DNA of 64,000 nt, from NCBI GenBank assembly GCA_900095095.1, contig FMBT01000324.1:248001-312000 (forward strand). Reading direction: 5' to 3'. A program made the translations under genes and the position numbers. The DNA comes from Fragilariopsis cylindrus CCMP1102. Lineage: Eukaryota > Bacillariophyta > Bacillariophyceae > Bacillariales > Bacillariaceae. The notes below the pieces were generated by a model. The model had not been told where the DNA came from and searched no databases. It worked only from the letters and a program-made list of their open reading frames with translations. Positions 1-10,554 of the stretch are shown here, piece by piece (position 1 is the stretch's first letter; each line of letters opens with the position of its first letter).

Positions 1-887
1 TAGGACGAGATACCTCTTGACGTTCGAGGTAACGATCGATTAGATTAATAGTAAGATACAAAGTTTCCGGTACCAGCTTGAACTTCAAATGAACCTCGAC
101 TAACCAGTCGACAAGAATGGATCTCATACGTTCGTTGATGTGGGTTTGGTTGTCCATGTATAGTGGACGGACAGAAGTGCTACCTTCCTTGAGTCGAAAA
201 TGTTCGTACATATCCTGGACGTATTCAGTTGCACAGAGTGGATCTTCTGCATCACGTTCATCGATGTTATCCGATGGTCCCATTTGATAACTAGATGGAT
301 TGGAAGCGATGACTGGATTTTCTGGTTGAGTGCTGATAGTTCTATGCATGACACGTTGACGAGACTGAAGTTCTCGTTGTTGATTAACCTCCTCTGCTGG
401 ATCGCGTTGCTCCAATACGATGGGCTGGTGGTTGTTGTGCTGATAGCTATTTGGTTGTTGTCGATTTACTGGAACGAACTCGGTACGGGCCTCACGCTTT
501 TCTGGTAAAACATTTTGACCAGGCTTGCCACTTTTTTCGACAGGGTTAGCGTTTGTTAAATCCTGTTAATAAAATAAAAACAGAGAGAGTAAAAGTATGT
601 GAGTTTACTTGACTGAGTGTCGATAATATATTGAAAGTCTCGCTACTCTAGTAAACCACTGAACCAATAAAGTCGAATGGAAATCGAAACGCTACCGACA
701 GACGACGGAACGTCCTCCCAAAAAGCATCGTCGTTATTCGTATCTAATTGTACTGATGTATGATCTCAACACCCGAATGAAATGAATTCATCTTCAACTT
801 AAAATAACTCACTCTGAATGCCCCACGCCGAGAATTATTCCCAGTGATTGATTGCGATCGCGTATTAACGGTATTAGAATGAAACAT
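1..887 (-). CDS. B-type cyclin, N-terminal part (runs off the window start)
   Basis: Two exons are visible on the minus strand. Exon 1 is 887-813 (25 codons from ATG) and exon 2 begins at 562 and leaves the window; the 250-bp intron has GTGAGT and ACAG borders and is phase 0. The spliced N-terminus reads RRGAFRDLTNANPVEK, which fits the destruction-box region of mitotic cyclins, although the RxxL core is RxxF here. About 140 residues later come YVQDMYEHFR and then MRSILVDWLVEVHLKFKL, the hallmark start of the cyclin box (MRAILVDWLVEVH in the family), followed by LTINLIDRYLE. The protein should activate a CDK at G2/M and be destroyed by APC/C. The C-terminal cyclin fold is outside the window. 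The 187 residues before the cyclin box are Q/N-rich and poorly conserved. Family assignment is firm; the B subtype rests on the DLTN and MRSILVDWL signatures. Confidence 0.93.
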
Positions 888-3314
888 GATATTGTATTAT
901 ATTAACAACTGAATAAGTAATGTAGTTTCGATAGGGAAAGCTTTATAATTGTATGATTGCCAGAAGAAGGAGTGGATGAATGATAATGATATGAAATCAA
1001 GATGATAGATCGAATTGAATTGAATTGATAGACTGATTTGATTGCTGGTTAAAGGCAAGCGAGTAGTAAATTGATTGGTACTGTTCTAGAAAAAGAAATT
1101 GTGAGTATTATCAATTCATGAAACTCCTTTGTTGTTGCTCCTATCTCACTGTATTCTCCTTTATTTTTGCGTCATCAGAGTGCTTCGAGCTATTTCCTAT
1201 TATTGCCAATAAAACCACTAGGTTGGGAGACTCGCAGAAAATTGGCGATTTCGCATCCGTTTCTCGCGATTAAAACGATTTTGAAACTGATTAGTTTTTG
1301 AAAGTGTACCTACTTAACGTTTATTCCGTTGTGCGATTTATTTAGCTTATGGAATTCCAGATCAAATTCAAGTTTGACGAACTCGTTATGTGTCTATTGA
1401 TAACGGCTCGAAAGTGATCAAAACAGGGTGTAAAATTTATTCGTCATGGATAATTTTATATTTAAAAAATAAAAACGTGCGTCCAGCCAGCCTCATTCGC
1501 CAAAACGTTGAGTGTGTGCTTTGAAACGGGCGGACTACAACAATATATTTGCACGTACTGTAATACGTACAACGAAAAATACAAACGCTTTAAAATTTAT
1601 TTCAAGTCGCACACGCGTGTAACTTTGATACTGTTAAAGATAAAAGTAGATTCAGTGTGACATTCAGTACGGTTATGGAAGAGAGGAGGGGCAATGTTAC
1701 AAAAAATAAATTCATACTAATAAAAATAAATAAAGCAAACTGTAATTCTAAGATATAACAGTCAAAAATATGCGATTACAGTAGCTTAAGGAAACTACAC
1801 AGTCCTACAGCACATCATTCTTACCGGTATAGTAGGATCCTAGTGCTGAGAGGGGATATGTAACAGCACTACTAATACTAGAGAGTATTCATTGATACTG
1901 TCTTGAGTAATCTGATTTGTTTGTCCGTCACATTGCATACAACACTAACAGAATTGGGTTGTGTTCCAAGTGTGTACATGCTATGATGTATCTACCTGCT
2001 CATCTGGTGAAAAGTCTCCTGACAGAGAAAGTGCGCATTTTACATTGGGGAGGAATCAATCTGAATGAATGATCGGTAAAGTAAAAGTGTAACAGTGTTA
2101 GTAGTATCTAAGTAGGGATTTTGAGAGTGATGATATGTTGTTAATAGTTAGCTATTTAGGAATATATATATGTCCTTTATGTATATACGTATGTATGTAT
2201 ACCTTGTACAACACATAATCAGAATGATTCATCACATTCCACCACAATGACCATAATGGAATAAGTTAAGGGCTGCATTTCCAGTGAACATTCTTGACAT
2301 CAGAAAATTAAATACAGTAATAATATCAACAGAAATCATATGACGCAAGTTCTAGGAGAAAACTGGGTCTGATATTTCAAGTGACACCTCCTCAGACAGG
2401 CGAGGCATCTCTGTTGTGCACATCTTGTGCTGCACAATGTTTGGTCATCAAATGCCTTCTGATTTTGCAAACAATAAAAATCACAATAAAAATTGTGTGA
2501 TGTTATTATTTAAGTTTTGTCCAAATTCCGGTGTGGGAGGATGTAAGACGCTGTGGTAGTAGTAACGGATTTACAAGCTCACCTTACAAATTAAATTCTA
2601 CCTAAGTAAAATTACGCATCATTTGTCAATTGATTGAAACATACACTACCACACAGTACAGAAAATAACACACATTTACAATGTGTGCAATGTGTGCAAG
2701 ATGGGCAAGATGGGCAAGGTGTGTGCAAGGTGTGCAAGGTGTGTAAGATGTGCAAGGTGAGGCCCATCAATCAAACGTCTATCATACTTGTACATGTACC
2801 ATTTTCCAAAAACAACAACTAATGATGATTGATTGATCGATAAAACCCTTAGTAGTAGTATTTCTAGTATAGTAGTATAGTACTCTACTGTACAAAAATA
2901 AAGATGTGAGAGAGTTAGAGAAATTATACTTTTTCGCAATTTTTTATCCATGCTGTGAGAGATGACGTTTTTGCTGAGACGTGGATAAATGGATTACACC
3001 ATGCTGAACATCAAAACAACAATTACGTCGCAAACAAATGAGGATGTCGTCATCCGAGATACAGCGCACGACATAGAGAATCTCTCACCCCCAAACTTCA
3101 CGTTACGATCAGTGCGGTTACGTGGTACCTTTACGTCGTATCTTTAAAGTCCAACCTAATAGCTTTTCAGATTGAGCTTCGTTCATTCGATTGATTCTGT
3201 CGAGCATTGGATCTCATTTGCTTACTTCTACCATTATTTTTCGGAGAACGAGTCGTCATTATACTGCACAGTAGTATTTAATATTGACATAAAAGAAAGA
3301 AGTAGTGAAGTAAA
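888..3314. other. 2.4-kb non-coding region between cyclin and MBOAT genes
   Basis: This divergent intergenic stretch has no convincing reading frame on either strand. It holds a GAATT pentamer run at 1012-1026, a 9-bp minisatellite at 2682-2758, TATATA/TATGTATG runs near 2164-2200, and four copies of TACTGTA/TACAGTA (1556, 1777, 2313, 2886). Both flanking genes start at its edges, so it should contain two promoters. I see no clear RNA gene. Confidence 0.6.
2682..2758. repeat. 9-bp minisatellite (TGTGCAAGR)
   Basis: About eight degenerate head-to-tail copies of TGTGCAAGR, with some units lengthened by TG or changed to TGGGCAAGA. It lies in the cyclin-MBOAT intergenic region, about 0.6 kb upstream of the MBOAT start. 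Open frames crossing it in both directions are products of its 9-bp period, not genes. Confidence 0.85.
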
Positions 3315-4949
3315 ATGTTTAGCCTCCCTCCAGTTGCAACGGTTGTGATCGATGATGCACTTGAGTTTATCTATTCGTTTGGACCATTGGCCGAAAAAAC
3401 TTTGGTTTTGGGTAAGTAATAATAGTATAGTATTGGATTATTCGTGACGAGATTGATTCAAAAACAAACTTAATCAATGCATCTCAACGATTTTATGTTA
3501 TGTTATATTACGTGTTAATTTATCTTTTTTACTACAGTTCCAGATGCTTTGAGAGATCAAGTAGCTGTCGTCGCCGATATGGCGGGTATGGATACAGAAA
3601 CTATATCATACGTTCTTGGGTTATTTGTTTGCTACCCACTTGGTATGATCATGGCTCAAATTCCGTACGGAATGCCAAGACACATCTTTTCATTTATTCT
3701 TGGTGCCTTCCTTCTCCAGTTTACATTAGGCGTCCAATGGATCCATCAGCTTATTAGTTCCTTGATTGCATACGGTATGATTTTAGTTCTACCACGCAAG
3801 ACGCTTAAGATGGCATTACCTATTTTTGCTATGCTTTATATGACCCTAGGTCATCTCCATAGACAATATATTAATTATCTTGGTTGGGATTTAGACTTTA
3901 CAGGAACCCAAATGGTTTTGACCATGAAACTCTATATGATCGGATATAATTTGTATGATGGTGAACTTTTGGCTAAGGGTACCGACAATCGAGCTGCGAA
4001 GAAGTGTGCACCGTTCGCATTGGAAAAAGCACCGGGGTTACTAGAATTTCTTGGTTATACCTTTTGCTTCTCAAACATACTTGCCGGTCCTGCTGCAGAA
4101 TACTCAACATATTTAAAGGCAATTGATGGAAGTATTTTCAAGAGAGCCGATGGAACATCGAAGATACCAAGTTGTATTTGGAAGACTCTCGAACCACTTC
4201 TTACCAGTCTATTAAATTTAGCTATTTTCATGACACTTAGCGCTAAGTTCCCTCTACTTAATGAAACCGATCCGCAACATGCCACCCCATTCATCCTTGG
4301 GTCCGAATTTATGGCAAGACCTATCTATCTTCGTTTTTTACACGCATGGTTAGGATTATTTGCCCTTCGTGAGAAGTACTACTTTGGATGGAAGAACGCC
4401 GAGGGTGCACAAAATATTTGGTATGCAGGATTTGATGGATGGGATAAGGATGGAAATGAAAAGGGTTGGGAAACTTCGAATAATATTGACATTATCGCCT
4501 TTGAAACAGCCCCGGATGTTTCTAGATTGTCAAGAAGCTGGAACAAAAAGACATCCAATTGGTTGTCTCGTTATGTGTACATGCGTCACGGTGGTAACTT
4601 AATGGCTGTATATTCCATGAGTGCATTCTGGCACGGATTCTACCCAGGATATTATATCTTCTTCATGTCTGTTCCTTTGCCTACATTCTGTGATCGAATG
4701 GCCAAGAAGAAACTCTCACCGTACTTTTCAACATCGGATTATTCTTTGTACGGTATCATTGGTACACTGGCTACAACGATTACAATTAACTATATGATTT
4801 TACCATTTAATATGCTTGATCGAACATGGTCATTTGAAGCATACAAGAGCTTCTACTTCTTTGGTCACATCGGTTGCATTGTTTATTACGTCGCTCTATC
4901 TATGCTTCCGAATGCTGCGAAGAAGGACGACAAGAAAAAAATTGCATAG
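3315..4949 (+). CDS. MBOAT-family lysophospholipid acyltransferase (LPCAT/ALE1-like)
   Basis: Exons 3315-3411 and 3538-4949, joined across a 126-bp GTAAGT..CTACAG intron, give about 502 residues. The protein is polytopic and should acylate lysophospholipids with acyl-CoA in the ER (Lands cycle). Diagnostic motifs: SNILAGPAAEYSTYL near residue 210, comparable to the GPxxEY motif of MBOAT1/2/5; NWLSRYVYMRHGG near residue 372; and SAFWHGFYPGYY near 395, with His398 as the expected catalytic histidine. The C-terminus ends KKKIA, a canonical KKXX ER-retrieval signal. Length matches the family (450-520). ATG at 3315 is chosen because exon 1 supplies the usual N-terminal segment and splices in phase. 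Lipid specificity cannot be told from sequence. Frame is intact. Confidence 0.93.
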
Positions 4950-5575
4950 GAAGGAAATTATTATATAATATGTTCTAATAATAATACTATTAAGAACATA
5001 TTCAAAGGAAAAATGATATTTTCATACCAATATGAAGTATGGTTTGAGATTGTGCATGCTTGTGTGTGAGAGAAAGATTGACCATGCTAGAAAATTTAAT
5101 TAAAGTGTTTGCAAAATTGACGATATAGTTTTAGGAACGTATCTTTTTCGACAATTTAGATTAATTACGCATCATTACATGTAATTGAAGGAGAAGACTT
5201 TCTCTCTTGAATTGGGGGCATAAGGAATATCAGTTTGTGATGGAAACATGTTGCTTCTTTTTGCCAAGTATCATTGTCGATGGTAGCTAGTTAATGTTAG
5301 TGGTAAAGAGTTTCTTACACACATTCATGTAGCACTATCCAAACTTCAACAAAAACATAACCTTTAGGGCTGACTAATCTAAGATATATTATCAAATATA
5401 TATAAACAACTCATCTAACGTACATTACAGTATTGAGGAGAAGAGCAAAATCTCGTAAGGGGCCGATTTCGATTTGTACATTATTGTTGTATTATTACTC
5501 CTGTAATTATATAGAGCTAAAGTGACTAACTCAGTACTTCGGACGACAGCAGACGGAACCAATGTCAGCCATCTA
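4950..5575. other. 3' flank of the MBOAT gene
   Basis: AT-rich sequence with no credible gene on either strand. A TACAGTA copy lies at 5426. It presumably holds the MBOAT 3' UTR and polyadenylation region. Confidence 0.5.
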
Positions 5576-5908
5576 TTAATTTTTGTTCAGTTTACGTAAT
5601 AAGGTTAGATTATTACGACGTGAATGGCGAGCATCAAATCTTCTGTCTTTTTTGCTTTTTCGACTTGCGTTGTCAACCTCATAGTTCCTCAAAACTTTGT
5701 GGTGAAGACATAGCATAGACGAGCGCCCCGTAACAATGTTACCGAGGGCATGTTGCCATTCAATGGTCACAAGCTTGTTTGGGAAATTCCCCGAATGTAA
5801 TCGCAGAGATGCGACTTCGGAAACGAAAACCGGTAGATGGTTTGCCACTCCTGCAACGACGGCTTCTTTTTGAGAAGCAAGAGCTTTGGAGTAGGCCTGC
5901 TGCCGCCA
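5576..5908 (-). CDS. Unassigned open frame, possible gene remnant
   Basis: An open frame of about 110 codons runs on the minus strand up to the edge of the tRNA-Sec array. It has no ATG near its start; its 5' end looks like a possible splice acceptor (CTAAT, then GGCAGCAG). The product (SKALASQKEAVVAGVANHLP near the start) is ordinary in composition, then turns strongly basic at the C-terminus (RKSKKDRRFDARHSRRNN). I do not recognise it. The DNA just upstream is the 163-bp repeat, so any 5' exon may have been displaced. It could equally be a chance frame. Confidence 0.2.
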   Translation of the reverse strand, partial: WRQQAYSKALASQKEAVVAGVANHLPVFVSEVASLRLHSGNFPNKLVTIEWQHALGNIVTGRSSMLCLHHKVLRNYEVDNASRKSKKDRRFDARHSRRNNLTLLRKLNKN

Positions 5909-5983
5909 TTAGAGCAAAGTTATGCTATCAAACTCAACGGGGATTACTCTCACCACAAAATAATAGAGGAACTATCCAATTTT

Positions 5984-6070
5984 GTGCGCATGATCCAATT
6001 TGGTAATTGGTACAGGCTTCAAACCTGTAGACGGCTAACGCCGTAGTTGTTCGATTCAACCTTGCGCACG
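5984..6070 (+). tRNA. trnU: tRNA-Sec (TCA), copy 1
   Basis: The 87-nt sequence folds as a eukaryotic selenocysteine tRNA. Acceptor arm: 9 positions (5984-5992 with 6061-6069), including the U-U mismatch at pair 8 also present in the human gene. D-stem: 6 bp (CCAATT/AATTGG) with a 4-base loop TGGT. Anticodon stem: 6 bp (TACAGG/CCTGTA) with loop CTTCAAA, anticodon TCA, which reads UGA. Variable arm: ACGGC-TAAC-GCCGT. T-arm: GTTG-TTCGATT-CAAC. Discriminator: G6070. No CCA is encoded. The 9/4 acceptor/T architecture separates it from suppressor tRNAs. The stretch CAGGCTTCAAACCTGTAG is identical to the human gene as I remember it. Copy 1 has C at position 4, giving a Watson-Crick pair. Confidence 0.97.
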
Positions 6071-6146
6071 TACGTACATTGGAAATGCTATCAAACTCAA
6101 CGGGGATTACTCTCACCACAAAATAATAGAGGAACTATCTAACTTT

Positions 6147-6233
6147 GTGTGCATGATCCAATTTGGTAATTGGTACAGGCTTCAAACCTGTAGACGGCTA
6201 ACGCCGTAGTTGTTCGATTCAACCTTGCGCACG
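6147..6233 (+). tRNA. trnU: tRNA-Sec (TCA), copy 2
   Basis: Same fold and anticodon as copy 1, exactly 163 bp downstream. It differs inside the tRNA only at position 4 (T instead of C), which turns the fourth acceptor pair into a G-U wobble and should leave the structure functional. No run of four or more T follows before copy 3. Confidence 0.96.
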
Positions 6234-6309
6234 TACGTACATTGGAAATGCTATCAAACTCAACGGGGATTACTCTCACCACAAAATGATAGAGGAACTA
6301 TCTAACTTT

Positions 6310-6396
6310 GTGTGCATGATCCAATTTGGTAATTGGTACAGGCTTCAAACCTGTAGACGGCTAACGCCGTAGTTGTTCGATTCAACCTTGCGCACG
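6310..6396 (+). tRNA. trnU: tRNA-Sec (TCA), copy 3
   Basis: Identical to copy 2 across the 87 nt as far as I can compare by eye. The downstream flank leaves the repeat at about 6411. On the plus strand the first TTTT after it is near 6633, inside the convergent methyltransferase gene, so a conventional Pol III terminator is not evident. Confidence 0.96.
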
Positions 6397-6549
6397 TACG
6401 TACATTGGAAATTTGACTTTAGTCTTGATAATAACAATCTTTAATATAAAATAATTAGTATTATACGTAGCTATTTCTATATAAATGTTTCGATACTGTG
6501 CAACACGTCATAACAAATTACACTATTATTTGAAATGGTCTTTAACTAT

Positions 6550-9302
6550 CTAATTTACTCTCCACACCAAATTCTTGACAGGTTGTGACCCGATCGAAGG
6601 AAAATCTACTGACATTGGCTGTATCCGTTCAAGTTTTGATTGCACCCCTGCTCTTTCCAGGCCTGTTTGACATGAAGTTGTAAACTTAAGTGAAGATAGA
6701 CTGGCATTGTTGGTGCTTGTAATCATAATTCCTCCCTTTTTCACTAATGGAGCAGCCATCTGAACGAGTTCAGCCATATCACGCCCTACACTCCAACGCT
6801 TCTTCTTCTTTCCAACACTCGAGCTGGGGGGATCTAAAATCACAACATCGTATTTTTCACCTCTCTTGGATAATTTTTCTAACCATTCAAAACAATCACC
6901 ATAGATGCAATCGTGGCGCTCGTCAAAGTCGATTCCATTCGCCTCAAGTTGGGGCTCAATTCGGTCCAACCATTTCTTATTCAGATCAAGACTTACTGTT
7001 GATGCTCCCGCTTTGGCGGCGGCAATTGTAAAAGCACCACAATGTGCGAAACAGTTCAAAACGTGAGTATCTTCATTACAATACCGAGAGAGCCAAGCCC
7101 GATGCGGTCGCTGATCCAAAAATATTCCAGTAGACAAATCTCGATCTAATGATACGTGGTAGGTGATCCCGTTCTCAAGAATTGGGACAATCTCAGGAGC
7201 TTCTCGACCTTCAATCAATAGGGGTCGAATTTTGTCCTTAGAGCCCATGGCCGCACGATCTTGATTCGATGGTAGGAGGTAAACTCCGGCAGTATACCCA
7301 TCGTGTATCGATGGTAGAGGACCTCGAGGCTCCTTTTCATCGTGTTGCACAAAAAGCCAGTCACTATATCGATCAACGGTCCAGCCAGGAAAACCATCGG
7401 CAGCTCCATTCACCTCTCGGTATGAATTCGTTAGAGGGTTATCGCGAAGAGACTGACGACCTAGAAACGACCCTTCCTGAAATTTGTGATTATTAAGGCG
7501 GTCGGAGAGAATTGCAATGTCGTCCGGGATTTCAGCAGTCTCGGCCTCTGCAGTTTCATCAAACAATAAGCTCGACACTGACATCGAATTACAATGAATA
7601 AGTCGTCGAGGAGCTCTACGATCGAAAGGATTGGCTGCAGGATCTCCACGAATACCATCTTCAAATTGAGCCTGTGCATGGTTGATAACATTTGAGCAGG
7701 TAGAAAGATGTTCCGAAATTACAAATCGTACTGTCTGGGATACATCACCTTCTCTGCCTTTTCTGACTCTAGATATCATATCCACCTGAAAGGCATCATT
7801 TGGTAAGGGCTTTGCATCCTTCTTCGATTTAAAAGCAAGGAAATTGCCGTTCCCGACGACAGCTACATACTCGGCGTAGTCAATGAAGAGATTCGCGACG
7901 TTTTTCTTTGGGCAAATCAGTACCAGTCCAGAATCATCAACATCAGTTGCACCAGCTAAAGCAGTCCAAAATTTTCCACCCCGTATTGGATTCCCTTCAT
8001 CCTCTCTTTTCTTTTTAGCCACGAAACAATTGAAGGTCTCTGATAGGACGAGAAAGAAGCAGCATCGTCTTTATTTTTCACTAATCTTGCTTTTATTCTT
8101 TTAAGATTTTCAACCGTACTTTGATCAATACCTTCTTCATCCATTGACTCGTACCTTTGTTGGATACTATCATTGCTTTTATCGTTGTTCGGTTCTTCTT
8201 TATTCGCGTCGTATTCCTGACGTTCTTCGGGAGACAATAACGCAAGTATATCCGCCTCATCAAAATTTTCTGGTACATCGTTTGGATCGTAATCTTCATC
8301 CTCAATGCCAGCCTCCTCACGCTCTTTAGCTGTCATGCTTTTAACATCGGACCATCCAGGAATATCGATCTTGTTAGCTGTACCTGCTGATGAATCAAAC
8401 AAGGAATCAGAATCAGCCTGCTCTTCGAGCATAGCCTCCCTCTCTTCTGGCGACAACAAGGCCAGGACATCAGACTCATCAAATTCAATAAATTCATCCT
8501 TTCCATTTTCATTTTTGATTCTTATCGTTTTGATTGTGTTTTTTGGTTTGTTAGATGGACCCTTAGTATTTGGAACCTTTTTGGGTGCGGGCGACGATTG
8601 TGGCTGCTTGGGGGTCGTCTTTTGCTTTTTGGAGATACTGCCACCCAAGATGGACCAACCTGCAGGTTTATTGATCAAATAGGCATAGGAACCACTAGCA
8701 CCATTTCCAGTGTCATCATCTTCCACACGAATTTGACCTACAATTTCTGGTTCCACTGTGTCTACCAATGGATCACAATGTTGATTGGCAGGATTTGATA
8801 GTCCCGTCTTTTTCGCCTCAAGTATATGGATACTATCTTTATTTGTGCTCATATTCGTATTTGGACTCTTTCTTTCAACGTCGTCGCCGTTATCATTTTC
8901 TTGTGATCTGTCATCATTTTTGGACTCGCCACCACGTTGGGAAGCGTACACATATCTCTGTTTAGGATTATCGGTTCGCTGTCGTGTACGCTTATTTCTT
9001 CGACCATTCTTTTTTTGTTTCTCCATAGTTGATCCAGCATATTTTTCTTGATTCCTGAGTAGTTCCTTTTTTAAAGCACCAATTGTCGTCTGCTTCTTCT
9101 TGAAATTATTACTGTTTTCTGTATTATCGTACCGTTTCTCTTTTTCCACCGCATTTAAGCTAGTCGCTCTAGGCATTACTGAGGTCGTCGTAGGAAGAAT
9201 GAACGCAGTGACATAGTAAAATTGAAATATAGCACCTAGTAAAAGTAATGTCCTGCAACTAGTAGATATGTGCGCGCCCGTCGTGGCATGTCTTTTCGGC
9301 AT
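6550..9302 (-). CDS. Plastid-targeted RlmI-like SAM methyltransferase with acidic N-terminal extension
   Basis: Start ATG at 9302. Two overlapping frames (9302 to about 8010, then to 6550) join if one A is added to an A5 run at 8012-8016, giving about 917 aa with RPSIVSWLK reading straight into KKREDEGNPIRGGKFWTALAG. The N-terminus has a hydrophobic signal peptide ending VTAF-ILP, a diatom plastid-import signature. A lysine- and acid-rich region follows, with YLINKPAGWSILGG (reminiscent of RluA-type NKPxG, weak) and a repeated motif LALLSPEER (twice, near residues 285 and 370). The C-terminal 450 residues match the RlmI/RlmKL methyltransferase fold: STGIFLDQR, SAM loop VLNCFAHCGAFTIAAAKAG, LDLNKKWL, and DPPSSS motif IV. 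RlmI makes m5C in 23S rRNA, so a plastid rRNA substrate is inferred. The cysteine expected after the last strand (SCSG in RlmI) is replaced by STNN. Confidence 0.82.
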
Positions 9303-10303
9303 ATTGAAGGGTTTTACTTGTTGCAATCGACACTGTTTAATCAGGCTGCGAGCGGTTTTGATTGACGGTGATGATGATTTTCAGTTCGATCGAGATGTGA
9401 TCAAAATGATGATTGATGATGGATTACTACTTGTATGATGTCGGCAGATGTAAAGAAATGAAGATGAGCGATTTGCTATTTTCTCTTAACTTTTTTGGTT
9501 GGACGTCACATATCTGCCCACGTTTGGGATTCTTCATTCGTGGTCGTTGATTGATTTAATTCAGCTGAGTTTCTATTTTTCCTCTGTTTGAGATAAAAAT
9601 TATAGTACTCATCACATAACAATACATGCGGTTGAGAGTGGAGTCCTTACTACTTGGAATAAGCTTAGGGTGCAATGTATTGAATATTGTATCATGTAGC
9701 TACTAGAATTAATTGTCCTAAGTCATTTACTGTCTGCTGATGTGTACTGGTTGACAATATTACCTAGAACTTTAAAAACTGTTGACAGACTAAACTAGTG
9801 GGTGAGATGTTGAGAGTAATTTGGCTGGTAAAAATATTGTTCCAGGCAACTTATTATGATCTCGCTTCTATTTTTTATTGTGGCTAGTATATTGGGGGAG
9901 TATGCGTTGTGGTAAGAGTGCTGCTAGCTTGTTGTCAGGTTCTACTTGCTCGCAACTACTGTACCCAACATAATTATCTGAAGTTAATATTATTTCGATT
10001 GACGTTTTAGAGTAGTTACGCTTAATTGACACGAGGTATATTATAGTACAGCGATTATGTCGTCTTCGTTATCGCTTTAAAAAATTGACAAGAAAGCGGC
10101 TTCTTTTCCTTTTTCCCAAGGCGAAATACTAATCAAGCTAGAAATGATATATAATGTATCATCATCATCATCATTGTGGGTATTCACAACTGAAACACGA
10201 TAAATTTGTTGCTGTGCGTTTTATTATGCAATGCATACATCTACGCCAATTTTAGAAGCATCCAGATTTAAAAAGAACAGTTTCGGTAATACTTCACTAT
10301 CTC
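9303..10303. other. 1-kb non-coding region
   Basis: It lies upstream of the methyltransferase gene and downstream of DPH4, both on the minus strand. An ACGTCA core near 9506 could be a bZIP/CRE-type site in the methyltransferase promoter. It also contains a TACTGTA copy at 9957 and an (ATC)n run near 10157-10172. No coding frame or RNA gene is seen. Confidence 0.5.
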
Positions 10304-10554
10304 TCAATCTACTTGCCGATGATTGATTCGATAGACAAAGCAACACCCAGGACAGTCTACCAAAAGATCTTTGACGTCTTTATTACTCTTCTTGTTGGAA
10401 ACAGATTGTTCGTGACCATAGTCGTAGTCGTCGTCGTCGTCGTCGTCAGATCGAGATAAATTATTATTATTAACATTGATATCGTCGTCTTCCATAATTA
10501 TTTCTTCGTCATTGTCATTCCTTCTATCAGTCTTTTCTTCTTCTTCCCCAGGAA

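Larger units (their letters stand above)
5922..6411. repeat. Three tandem 163-bp units, each with one tRNA-Sec
   Basis: The unit runs from about ATGCTATCAAACTC to GTACATTGGAAAT and repeats with an exact 163-bp period (5922, 6085, 6248). Each unit holds about 62 bp of upstream flank, an 87-nt tRNA-Sec and about 14 bp of downstream flank. Units 2 and 3 differ at one visible base (AATAAT against AATGAT in the upstream flank). Unit 1 differs from both at a few bases just before and inside the tRNA 5' end. Such near identity in spacer DNA points to recent unequal duplication. Confidence 0.97.

Noticed and set aside
2634-2951. Open frames on both strands across 2634-2951
   Set aside because: They are produced by the 9-bp minisatellite, whose period keeps frames open; no conserved content.
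5779-6119. Several short open frames over the tRNA-Sec repeat
   Set aside because: The repeat is explained by tRNA genes; the frames are incidental.
5922-6411. CRISPR-like direct repeats
   Set aside because: The unit is 163 bp with a complete tRNA and no variable spacers; the genome is eukaryotic.
7940-8160. A 71-nt intron (GTGAAA..CTAAAAAG) or programmed frameshift joining the two halves of the methyltransferase
   Set aside because: The intron would remove RPSIVSWLK, which appears to belong to the protein, and no standard slippery heptamer is present. A single missing A is simpler and matches other breaks in the window.
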